NCBI RefSeq assembly: GCF_014117325.1
Contig: NZ_CP059732.1
Span: 6,399,001 to 6,463,000, forward strand
Direction of reading: 5' to 3'
DNA: 64,000 nt
DNA from: Spirosoma foliorum
Lineage (GTDB): Bacteria; Bacteroidota; Bacteroidia; Cytophagales; Spirosomataceae
Shown piece after piece: positions 24,300 to 32,736 of this stretch. Position 1 is the first letter of the stretch. Each line of letters begins with the position of its first letter. Made by a program: the position numbers and the translations under genes. The notes under the pieces were generated by a model. The model was not told where the DNA came from, did not search any database, and was given only the letters and a program-made list of their open reading frames with translations.

Positions 24300-24499
24300 T
24301 AAGGCATATCAGTCCGTATTGTTCATACTAAACCCTTCGTTGCACGACCTACTACACGTGGAGCAGTTTTTTATTATAGATGGACTTTAAACGAAGCTTA
24401 TCGTTTGTGGGTCCTCTTAGTAATGAATAGTAACTGCTTTCATAGAGGTGCAGTTTTTGATTTTTTCAATTACTTAAACAACGTTAGGAGAACTTTAGT

Positions 24500-25552
24500 A
24501 TGATGCGTATCATTTTTGATTGCGAGAGAATGAAGTATGTCAACACAGGACTGTACTATTATTGTCTCAATCTCGGACGAACTATTCAGCAGCATACCTG
24601 CCCAGAACAATTGTCCGTATTTATCCCAAACCATGTTCGGGAGGCCTTCGATTCTTCGACAACCTGCATCAAGCAGCATTCACTTCAGAAATTCCTGATG
24701 CCATCCGTTGGTCAATACCATATCTGGCATAGCACCTATCAAAGTTCTCAATACCTACCCCGCAGAAACAAGAAAATTAAGGTATTACTAACAATTCACG
24801 ACCTTAATTTTTTGCATGAAGACAAAGCTGAGCACAAGAAAGAGAGTTGTTTGAAGCATGTGCAGCAGAATATAGACCGTAGTGATGCCATCGTATGTAT
24901 TTCTGAATTTACCAAGAACGATGTCCTGACGCATTGTAATACGGCCGGGAAACCTATCCATGTTATTTATAATGGTACAAATCAATTGCATCAACCAGTG
25001 CTGAAGGCGAAATCATACCGCCCAAGAATTCCCTTTTTGTTTAACGTGGGCGTGATTGCCCGCAAAAAAAATCAGCACCGAATTCTGCCTTTATTACAAC
25101 GAAATCCGGCATTGGAGTTGATTCTGGCAGGTCGCCACGAAGATAAAGAGTATGCTCATTTTCTACATCAGCAAGCCTCTGAATTGAACGTGGAAGACCG
25201 GATGCATTTGGTCAATGAAATTTCAGAAGAAGAGAAATCCTGGTACTACCATAATTGTCAGGCCGTTGTCATGCCGTCTCTGGCCGAAGGGTTTGGCCTC
25301 CCTGTTACTGAAGCTATGTCTGTTGGAAAACCTGTGTTTCTATCGAGGCATACAGCCCTGCCCGAAATAGGGAAAGATTTTGCATTTTACCTCCACGATT
25401 TTGATAATATACATGATGATTTCGCCGATGGAATGCAGCGATATCAACGAGCCGGTAGCCAGATGAAGGCAGCTCTGAAAGCGTATAGTGCTACATTCAA
25501 TTGGGAAGATTCGGCCAGAAAATACATTGACGTCTATCGGTCAATGGCCTGA
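24500..25552 (+). CDS. GT4-family glycosyltransferase, paralogue of the divergent gene
   Basis: The protein has 350 residues. AGGAG at 24486-24490, 9 bases before the ATG, is a rare Shine-Dalgarno in this window and supports the start at 24500. The N-terminus (IIFDCERMKYVNTGLYYYCL) and C-terminal lobe (FLFNVGVIARKKNQHRILPL, MPSLAEGFGLPVTEAMSVGKPV) closely follow the protein at 23166, including the stretch DAIVCISEFTKNDVLTHC. The pair arose by duplication and inversion around a 200-260 bp divergent promoter region. Confidence 0.9.
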   Translation: MMRIIFDCERMKYVNTGLYYYCLNLGRTIQQHTCPEQLSVFIPNHVREAFDSSTTCIKQHSLQKFLMPSVGQYHIWHSTYQSSQYLPRRNKKIKVLLTIHDLNFLHEDKAEHKKESCLKHVQQNIDRSDAIVCISEFTKNDVLTHCNTAGKPIHVIYNGTNQLHQPVLKAKSYRPRIPFLFNVGVIARKKNQHRILPLLQRNPALELILAGRHEDKEYAHFLHQQASELNVEDRMHLVNEISEEEKSWYYHNCQAVVMPSLAEGFGLPVTEAMSVGKPVFLSRHTALPEIGKDFAFYLHDFDNIHDDFADGMQRYQRAGSQMKAALKAYSATFNWEDSARKYIDVYRSMA

Positions 25553-25561
25553 TCTGAGTTA

Positions 25562-25600
25562 CTCTTGTTTCCTTTGACAACCTGTCAAAGGAAACAAGAG
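25562..25600 (+). terminator. Hairpin between glycosyltransferase and ABC exporter genes
   Basis: Perfect 18-bp arms (25562-25579 and 25583-25600) with a 3-nt loop start 9 bp after the glycosyltransferase stop and 40 bp before the ABC gene. No T run follows, so it may only attenuate. Confidence 0.7.
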
Positions 25601-25640
25601 CTGCTATCGTATAGTTATCCGTATCTGGTATTAATAACGA

Positions 25641-27479
25641 ATGAAGATTTATAGACGGCTAATGGCTTATGCCAAGCCTTACGGAAAGTTTATTGTTCCT
25701 TTTTTTATATTCACGCTCATCGGCGTTTTCTTCAACGTATTTCAGTTTGCGTTGATCATTCCTCTGCTTAATTTTTTGTTTGATCCAATCAATACAGCTG
25801 ATGCCGCCAAGTATGCATCGGTGCCGGATTTCCAACTGACACCAGCGTATTTTAAGGACGTATTTTATCATCAGATTTATCATTTTAAAACTACCAAACC
25901 GATCTATGCGCTTTATTTTCTAGCGGGTACGATTGTAGTGTCGGTTATATTGACCAATCTGTTCCGGTTTCTGGCTCAGCAATGCCTGCTCAACGCCAGA
26001 ACTCTGCTGGTAAAACGACTTCGGGAGGCCCTGTTCTCTAAAATTAATCACCTGCATTTAGGTTATTTTACCAAAGAGCACAAAGGCGATTTGCTTTCCC
26101 GACTCAATGGGGATGTCTATGCTATTGAAAGCGTAGCGGGTAGTTCAATCGAAGTTGTCTTTAAAGAACCTTATGTATTTATTGGTTACTTCATTGCGCT
26201 GTTTGCTATATCTGTTAAGCTAACACTCTTTACACTAGTCATCATCCCAATCTCGGCAATCGGCATTGCTGCTGTGACCAAGAAGCTCAAAAAAGAAGCG
26301 CAGGATGTGCAGTCTTCCATGGGACGCATGCTGACCATTATGGACGAAACCTTACTTGGTATGCGCATTCTTCGGTCGTTCAACGCCACGGATTTTGTAC
26401 TTAAGCGATTTAGCCGGGAAAATGATTTTTACCGACAGGCAAGTCTGGAGAGTTTCAAACGGCGCGAACTGGCTCCGGCTTTTTCAGAAGCATCAGGCGT
26501 GTTTATCGTGGCTTGTATTCTGGTATATGGCGGTAGTTTAGTGTTAAACAATGAGAATAATTTACAGGCCGGTTCATTCATTGCGTTCATTGCTATTTTC
26601 TCACAGGTGATTCGACCTGCAAAAGCAATTGTAGTGGCCCTTACCAATATTCAGCAGGGGCAGGCTGCGGGTGAGCGTATTCTGGAGCTACTGGATAAGC
26701 CCATAGAAATAGAAGATAAGCCAGATGCCTGCGTGCTGGAAAGGTTCCGGCGGGACATTGTTTTTGACAATGTTAGCTTCCAGTATGGCGACAAACCCGT
26801 TCTGAAGAACATTAATTTCCGGATTGCCAAAGGAAAGAAAATCGCGCTTGTGGGCCCTTCGGGGGTTGGGAAGTCGACCATTGCAGATTTGATTCCCCGC
26901 TTTTATGAAGCTACCCAGGGAAGTGTTCAAATAGACGGTATCGACGTCAAAGATTATTCGATGGAATCGCTGCGGAGACAGATGAGTTTTGTAACCCAGG
27001 AGATTATCTTGTTTCACGATACGATCTTCAATAATATAGCCCTCGGAAAGCCGGATGCCAGTATGGACGAAGTGATCGAAGCGGCTAAAGTGGCCAATGC
27101 GCACAACTTTATCATGGAAACCGAAGATGGCTATAATACGGTCATCGGCGACAGAGGTATCCGCCTGAGTGGTGGCCAGCGCCAGCGCCTGAGTATTGCC
27201 AGAGCTGTATTTAAAAAACCTTCTATTCTAATTCTGGATGAAGCCACGTCTGCATTGGATATCGAATCCGAAAAATCAGTGCAGGAAGCGTTGAACAACC
27301 TGATGGAAGGTCGTACAACGCTGGTCATTGCGCACCGCCTGAGCACCATAAAAGAAGCCGATGAAATCCTGATTATGGAGGGCGGAAAGATCGTAGAACG
27401 GGGCAATCACTATGAGCTGATCAATAGCGAAGACAGCGTGTATAAACGCCTGAACATGATGCAGGAGTTAGTGCAATAA
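25641..27479 (+). CDS. MsbA-like ABC exporter (fused permease and ATPase)
   Basis: The protein has 612 residues. The N-terminal half (about 1-330) has six membrane helices. The ATPase half has Walker A GPSGVGKST (near 405), Q-loop FVTQEII, signature LSGGQRQR (near 510), Walker B ILILDEATSAL and the H-loop IAHRLST. This is the half-transporter layout of MsbA-type lipid or glycan exporters, working as a homodimer in the inner membrane. Its setting among glycosyltransferases suggests export of a lipid-linked saccharide. Its last 12 bp overlap the tail of the convergent gene at 27468. Confidence 0.94.
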   Translation: MKIYRRLMAYAKPYGKFIVPFFIFTLIGVFFNVFQFALIIPLLNFLFDPINTADAAKYASVPDFQLTPAYFKDVFYHQIYHFKTTKPIYALYFLAGTIVVSVILTNLFRFLAQQCLLNARTLLVKRLREALFSKINHLHLGYFTKEHKGDLLSRLNGDVYAIESVAGSSIEVVFKEPYVFIGYFIALFAISVKLTLFTLVIIPISAIGIAAVTKKLKKEAQDVQSSMGRMLTIMDETLLGMRILRSFNATDFVLKRFSRENDFYRQASLESFKRRELAPAFSEASGVFIVACILVYGGSLVLNNENNLQAGSFIAFIAIFSQVIRPAKAIVVALTNIQQGQAAGERILELLDKPIEIEDKPDACVLERFRRDIVFDNVSFQYGDKPVLKNINFRIAKGKKIALVGPSGVGKSTIADLIPRFYEATQGSVQIDGIDVKDYSMESLRRQMSFVTQEIILFHDTIFNNIALGKPDASMDEVIEAAKVANAHNFIMETEDGYNTVIGDRGIRLSGGQRQRLSIARAVFKKPSILILDEATSALDIESEKSVQEALNNLMEGRTTLVIAHRLSTIKEADEILIMEGGKIVERGNHYELINSEDSVYKRLNMMQELVQ

Positions 27480-28721
27480 GCGTCCGTTACCAGCCACATA
27501 ATCAACCGCTTTGGTGAATTTTGCCAGCACCTTATCCCAGGTGTAATTTTGTTCGATATAGGCTTGTCCTTTTTCTGACATTTCACTGGAATCCTGAGCC
27601 AGAAGCTGCTGAACGGCATCCGCAAAGCTGGTATAATCCGAAAACAACAGGCCTGCCCGACTAAGGTTAATGTGATCTTCAAGAACTTCACATTTTTTAT
27701 TGGCAAGTACAGGAATACCATACGCGAAACTTTCCAGCGTAACCATCGATAAACTCTCGTGCTGCGAAGGGATAACCAAGGCTTTAGCCTTTTTCAATAA
27801 ATCTATTTTTACCTCTTCGTCCACAAATCCGGCCAGTAGCAAATCGGGGTGATCAGGAATGGGCATGAACGCCTGGCCAACCAGCACCAGTTTTAAATCG
27901 GAAGGGTGGTTTTCTTTATATTGGATAAAATAATCGAACAACTCCGCACAGCCTTTGGCTTTATCGATTCGGCCAATGTAAATCAGGTAAGGCGCTTCTA
28001 CTGTTAATGCTGTAGTTGGTAAATTGGTAGGGTTTACGTCGATTTTTTCAATCCCAACCCCAATGACATCGTTGTAAATGGCTTCGTTCTTAAATAATTG
28101 GTTCACAAACCGTTTCTCGGCTGACGTGAGAAACAAAATGGCTCGTGGCTTATGGAACAAAGTCCGGAAACCAGGCAAATAAATGGGGATTTCGTCGTGC
28201 GCTGTTGGAATGAAAATCGACTTTTGGGGAGCTATGCTCATCCCGGCAATGGTGGGGTAATAAAGGTAGGTGATGAAGATAAGTGCATCGTATTGCTGAT
28301 GGTTACGCTTTAAAAACGTGATCAGATCAGGTGTATAAGGCCCTTGATATTGCGCCCATCGCATCATGTAGCGCCTGACAGTTTTGCCGACCAGCGCACG
28401 CCCCCACATGCGAAGCCAACCCATTCCATGCCATTCCTCTGGCCGCGACCATTTTTTGATTTTACGTTCAGTCTCATACATCAAGTGGTCCTTCGCTTGC
28501 CGTTCGTAATGCGTTGGGAATCGATGCACGTTTACTCCATTTATCTGGGTGGTGGCTGCCGGATACCAGTTAGCCCAGGTAACATATTCCAGTGCACAAC
28601 TCGTTAGTACATCTACTTCATACGTACTGGTTAGTCGTTCGGCAAGAACGCGGCAATAGTATTCTGCCCCACCATTGACTTCGACGCCATACCGTTGGAC
28701 AACAAAGGCTATTTTTCTCAT
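27468..28721 (-). CDS. GT4-family glycosyltransferase
   Basis: The protein has 417 residues. It starts KIAFVVQRYGVEVNGGAEYY, the N-terminal glycine loop typical of GT4 enzymes. The nucleotide lobe has PYLIYIGRIDKAKGCAELFD, LKLVLVGQAFMPIPDHPDLL and the donor motif IPSQHESLSMVTLESFAYGIPV (ESxSxxxLE, a variant of EGFG..E). It closes the surface-glycan cluster on the opposite strand, tail to tail with the ABC exporter. The substrate is unknown. Confidence 0.9.
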   Translation of the reverse strand: MRKIAFVVQRYGVEVNGGAEYYCRVLAERLTSTYEVDVLTSCALEYVTWANWYPAATTQINGVNVHRFPTHYERQAKDHLMYETERKIKKWSRPEEWHGMGWLRMWGRALVGKTVRRYMMRWAQYQGPYTPDLITFLKRNHQQYDALIFITYLYYPTIAGMSIAPQKSIFIPTAHDEIPIYLPGFRTLFHKPRAILFLTSAEKRFVNQLFKNEAIYNDVIGVGIEKIDVNPTNLPTTALTVEAPYLIYIGRIDKAKGCAELFDYFIQYKENHPSDLKLVLVGQAFMPIPDHPDLLLAGFVDEEVKIDLLKKAKALVIPSQHESLSMVTLESFAYGIPVLANKKCEVLEDHINLSRAGLLFSDYTSFADAVQQLLAQDSSEMSEKGQAYIEQNYTWDKVLAKFTKAVDYVAGNGRLLH

Positions 28722-29092
28722 GTAAAGAGTATTGATTTTTTGAGGCCTTGCTGGCTGATAACAGTATTATCACCGGAATCAGGCATTTTGAGCCTCACAG
28801 GCTTTATTACAATGCTATTAACCTGCATTTATAGATTCGTGTTTAGCACCAGAGACATTCTGGTAAATTTGCTGTTCATTAAACGGGTTACTCAGCCCCT
28901 GGCAAATTACTACCCGATACTAGCCGATCAATCCCATCTTAATACCCCGCAGAATACCGTTTAAAAGCTTATATTGATCAGTTAGGCCAATAAACTGTTT
29001 AACCACAAAGGCTAAGCTATTTTGATAGAAAGTGAGTAGTATGTTTACTATCCTATATCTAGAGAAGCATACAAACCTAATATTCATGCCGT
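28722..29092. other. Divergent intergenic region
   Basis: These 371 bp separate the leftward glycosyltransferase from the rightward FkbM-like gene. A short ORF on the plus strand (28695-28964) overlaps the glycosyltransferase start and has no recognisable features. No hairpin is visible. Confidence 0.4.
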
Positions 29093-30037
29093 ATGAGGAG
29101 AAAATTAAGGCGATTTTTCATCGAACCGATACAAACACAACTGCGGGAAGTGCAGGACCAGCTTCGGGATACGCAAGACCAACTTAGACAAGCTAAAGAA
29201 GATAATGCGGCTACTAAACTGGTGATGGGGGCAGCGCTGGCTAAACTAGCTAAGCAGGCTACTTCCATGAAGGATGCTGAATTTAAACTATTTTCCCAGT
29301 TTGGAGACGATGGAATTATCCAGTACTTAATTAGTCACGTCAACCCCCATGTGGATACGTTTGTCGAATTTGGCGTTGAAAATTATGAAGAAGCAAATAC
29401 CCGCTTCTTATTGATGAATAATAATTGGAAGGGTTTGGTAATAGATGGTTCGTCAAGCTTTATTGATTACATAAAGACCCGTTCGTTTTACTGGCGTTAT
29501 AGCTTAAAAGCCGTAGCGAGTTTTATTACCGCAGAAAACATCAACCAACTGTTAATCAGTAGTGGAATTACTGCTCAGATCGGATTACTCAGTATTGATA
29601 TCGATGGCAATGATTATTGGGTGTGGAAAGCCATCACTGCAGTTGAAGCCGATATTGTGGTTATTGAATATAATAGTCTGTTCGGCTCCGAGCGATCGAT
29701 TAGTATACCGTACAACCCTGATTTTGTGCGCGAGCAAACTCATTACTCCTATTTGTATTTCGGCGCTTCGCTCCCTGCTTTGTGTGACCTGGCGACTGAA
29801 AAGGGGTATGCATTTGTGGGTTGTAATCAGGCGGGCAACAATGCATACTTTGTCAAGCAGGACAAATTAAATGGGTTACCCATTATATCCGTTGAGGAGG
29901 GATATGTATATTCTCGTTTTCGGGAAAGCCGAAACCAGGATGGTCAAATGTCCTTTCTGGATGGCGTAGAGCGCCGTGCTCTGCTTGAAGGACTCCCTGT
30001 TATTAACACCAGAACGAATGGCGAAGAATATCTGTAA
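29093..30037 (+). CDS. FkbM-like methyltransferase-type protein with N-terminal coiled coil
   Basis: The protein has 314 residues. Residues about 12-45 form a coiled coil (LREVQDQLRDTQDQLRQAKE). From about 65 a Rossmann-like domain begins: FSQFGDDGIIQYLI, VDTFVEFGVENYEEANTRFL (a SAM-binding-like strand-loop), WKGLVIDGSS, and IGLLSIDIDGNDYWVWKAI, which corresponds to the acidic second motif. The pattern resembles FkbM-type methyltransferases found in glycan clusters, but identity is uncertain. No signal peptide. It is probably a sugar-modifying enzyme of the cluster (inference). Confidence 0.6.
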   Translation: MRRKLRRFFIEPIQTQLREVQDQLRDTQDQLRQAKEDNAATKLVMGAALAKLAKQATSMKDAEFKLFSQFGDDGIIQYLISHVNPHVDTFVEFGVENYEEANTRFLLMNNNWKGLVIDGSSSFIDYIKTRSFYWRYSLKAVASFITAENINQLLISSGITAQIGLLSIDIDGNDYWVWKAITAVEADIVVIEYNSLFGSERSISIPYNPDFVREQTHYSYLYFGASLPALCDLATEKGYAFVGCNQAGNNAYFVKQDKLNGLPIISVEEGYVYSRFRESRNQDGQMSFLDGVERRALLEGLPVINTRTNGEEYL

Positions 30038-30403
30038 GAAGGAGTTTTTAGTGTATGCCGTTAGCCGAAATTAGACAAATAGGGCTAGTTTTCCACTCAC
30101 TCGGGTATGCATTAACTCAGCTCATCTGAATTATACTGGTTTGCCTACAAAGAACATTCTGAGATGCATCGAGCAACGGATTTTTACATGAGCAAACGGA
30201 AGCCTTTAGCTGTCTCAATTAGATAGCTCTAGTTTTTTTGATATCTGTTTTTGGCTGGATTAGAATGCTATTTCCGACCAAAAGGCAATCAATTGGCTTT
30301 AAGATCTGACTATTACTGATAAATTCATACAAGTTTGTTTACTTATTCTCTTGAAATAAAATCCAAATACTACCGTCTATACGTATTATAAGTAATAATA
30401 GGT
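30038..30403. other. Intergenic region beyond a truncated sensor gene
   Basis: These 366 bp lie between convergent genes. The region where the C-terminal half of the propeller protein would be expected is here, but I could not find recognisable Y_Y_Y, kinase or HTH coding in any frame. AT-rich, no hairpin. Confidence 0.4.
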
Positions 30404-32527
30404 TTACGTAGAAGGTGATATAACGATACGTGGTATAACCAACTCGGTGGCATTCGATGCGTTGATTAAGGATTTTAACGATAGGATACTGTCCTGACAA
30501 AACTGTCGATTGGCAAGACTCGGTTTGGCAATTATGGGTTGCCCATTGACCGACGGTTCATGGGCATTTTGCACAAGCTGCGCCGAGACAATATGAACAG
30601 GTGGACTAGTTGAGGCAGTTGGAATAGCCGATATATCAAATCGCATAGCGCCTTTCGACGTGCCTGCCCACATATTACCCGCATCGTCTTTCAAAAAGGA
30701 AACGACTTGCCAGGTGTTATCGAGAATACCGCTATTCCGGCTGAAAATTCGGGACACATATTGGCCTTTTTCTTTAGGGCGTTTCAGGTCAATCCGCATA
30801 ATACCCCCAAAAGAGCCCACCCACAACTGCCCCTCGTTATCAAATTCGAGATCGAGTACACTATCGTTCTGCAATCCCTGACGCATCGTGATCGTCTCAA
30901 CCGACTCAATCCCTCCCTGTTTATCTAAGCGGATTTTCCGAATGCCTTTGCCAATCGTACCTACCCAAATAGCGCCGTCTACACCGGCTTTGATGGATTG
31001 AATAAACACCTGTTCTGTATTGGTTTTCTTCGATAGGTCTGTCCAGGTTTTACCGTCAAACAGACGCAACCCGTAGGTGCCTACCCATAGTCGCTGCTGC
31101 TTATCCTGATACAAAGCCAGAATATCATCGACAGCCATAGATGGGGGCGGCGTAAAGGTTGTCCACTGATTATGCTGGTAACGAATCAGCGCTTCCCGAT
31201 TGCCCAGCCAGATGGCATCCTGCAGCGTATCTTCAAGAAAGGTCGAGCAGAATTTGCCAGCGCCTGTTATCTTCTCAATTCGGCCCGCACCGAGTTTATA
31301 AGTTCCTTCGGCATCGCACGAAATCCAGAGATTGCCTTTACGATCAAATTTGGTAAAATGGATGGGAAGCCCACTCGACTTTGTTCCCGTAAATGCCGGA
31401 AAAGGTTGAAAAAGGGTACCACGACGATAAGCTGAAAAAGGCCCATTGCAACCGCCAAAATAAATAACCCCATTTTTGTCTTTACCCAGCGAATAGATTT
31501 CGTCGTTCAGCAGCCCGTTGGCTTTGGTAAAAACATCAATAAATCGCGCTTTACACTGGATTAATCCTTCGGGTGTTGTAAGCCAGATGTTCCCCTCGGT
31601 ATCCTTACTGATGCCCAGACATTTATCGCTGGGCAAATAATTCTGGGTGTTTAAGATGGTAGCCTTGCCCTTATCAATACAGATCGCTCCCTGATTGGTT
31701 GCCAGCCATAATCGTTGTTGCTTGTCGGTTAGTATATCAAATACGCGCAGTTTGCTGGGCAGAATATCCGCATAGAGCGGCTTCACCGTTCCTGATTGGT
31801 ATTCAAGTATTCCCTGTTCATAGGTACCGATCAGCAATTGATTCCCTAATTGCACCAGGCGACGGGCTTCCACCGATTTGCCATCCGGGTATTTTATCTC
31901 GGTAAATCGATTTTTATCAAATAGAAAGAGCTTGTACGTATTACTGACCAGCAACTGTCCCGAAGGCGTTTGGCAAACACCCCACAGATGCGTGACGGGT
32001 TTATTCTCTGTATCGAGTTGAAAAAGCGTAGGGGTTGCCTGTGCATTATCGAAAACCAGTAGGCCTTTCTCGCAAGTGGCCCAGATACGTCCGTCGCGCG
32101 TCTGGGTCAGGCCAAAAACGCGTTCAATGGGCGTGTTACCTACTTTCGTGATATTCTGAAAATGCCCGTTTTTCCAGATACTGATTCCGTTGAATGTACC
32201 AATCCAGATATTCTGGGTTCTATCCTGCAAAAACGTGAGTGCCTGATTGTTGACCAGGCCATCGTTAACCGTAAAATTTTTGAACGTTGCCCCGTCGAAA
32301 CGCCCAACGCCCCCATAGGTACCCACCCACAAGTAGCCCTCATGGTCCTGAAGTGAGGTAAAACAATAGGAAGAGGGCAGACCATCGTTGGCAGAAAACT
32401 GTCGGCACATAAATGGCTGTGCATGTACCTGTCCGATTGAGGTTAAGCTGATATAAATCAGTCCTATAAAGCGCAGTACTGTAAAAGCTATTTTTACTGG
32501 TTTACCAGGCGGGTGCCTATGTATCAT
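30404..32527 (-). CDS. Two-component-type beta-propeller sensor, truncated
   Basis: The protein has 707 residues. After a basic N-terminus and signal peptide (about 1-36, ending VHAQP), it has repeated Reg_prop blades (GYLWVGTYGGVGRFDG, QNIWIGTFNGISIW, GRIWATCEKGLLVF, GNIWLTTPEGLIQ, GQLWVGSFGGIMRI). Such proteins normally run on into a Y_Y_Y domain, a membrane helix and a kinase or HTH output, over about 950-1300 residues. This one stops right after the propeller in a non-homologous tail. It is probably a truncated or decaying sensor, or a periplasmic propeller only. Compare the intact protein at 55732. Confidence 0.75.
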   Translation of the reverse strand: MIHRHPPGKPVKIAFTVLRFIGLIYISLTSIGQVHAQPFMCRQFSANDGLPSSYCFTSLQDHEGYLWVGTYGGVGRFDGATFKNFTVNDGLVNNQALTFLQDRTQNIWIGTFNGISIWKNGHFQNITKVGNTPIERVFGLTQTRDGRIWATCEKGLLVFDNAQATPTLFQLDTENKPVTHLWGVCQTPSGQLLVSNTYKLFLFDKNRFTEIKYPDGKSVEARRLVQLGNQLLIGTYEQGILEYQSGTVKPLYADILPSKLRVFDILTDKQQRLWLATNQGAICIDKGKATILNTQNYLPSDKCLGISKDTEGNIWLTTPEGLIQCKARFIDVFTKANGLLNDEIYSLGKDKNGVIYFGGCNGPFSAYRRGTLFQPFPAFTGTKSSGLPIHFTKFDRKGNLWISCDAEGTYKLGAGRIEKITGAGKFCSTFLEDTLQDAIWLGNREALIRYQHNQWTTFTPPPSMAVDDILALYQDKQQRLWVGTYGLRLFDGKTWTDLSKKTNTEQVFIQSIKAGVDGAIWVGTIGKGIRKIRLDKQGGIESVETITMRQGLQNDSVLDLEFDNEGQLWVGSFGGIMRIDLKRPKEKGQYVSRIFSRNSGILDNTWQVVSFLKDDAGNMWAGTSKGAMRFDISAIPTASTSPPVHIVSAQLVQNAHEPSVNGQPIIAKPSLANRQFCQDSILSLKSLINASNATELVIPRIVISPST

Positions 32528-32668
32528 GCTCGTTGCTAAACGACTAGTGCGATTGTGTTCTGCGCCAATGACGGTACAGCCCTTCTGAGATTCTGTCCAT
32601 TAAATGTACTATCGGTGAGTACAATGGCAAAGCTTTTTCAAGTAAGCGGTCAATGGTTTGTACTAAAA

Positions 32669-32717
32669 CGATTTGCCCTTGCACTCTCATGATGATCGAG
32701 AGTGCAAGGGCAAATCG
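32669..32717 (-). terminator. Strong hairpin terminator of the haem-dehydrogenase operon
   Basis: Perfect 20-bp arms (32669-32688 and 32698-32717) around a 9-nt loop start 20 bp past the stop of the leftward 1163-residue gene. Confidence 0.8.
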
Positions 32718-32736
32718 GTAACACTGTTTACCTGAT

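Noticed and set aside
28695..28964. 89-codon ORF in the gap before the FkbM-like gene
   Set aside because: Overlaps the start of the opposite glycosyltransferase and shows no domain or signal peptide pattern.
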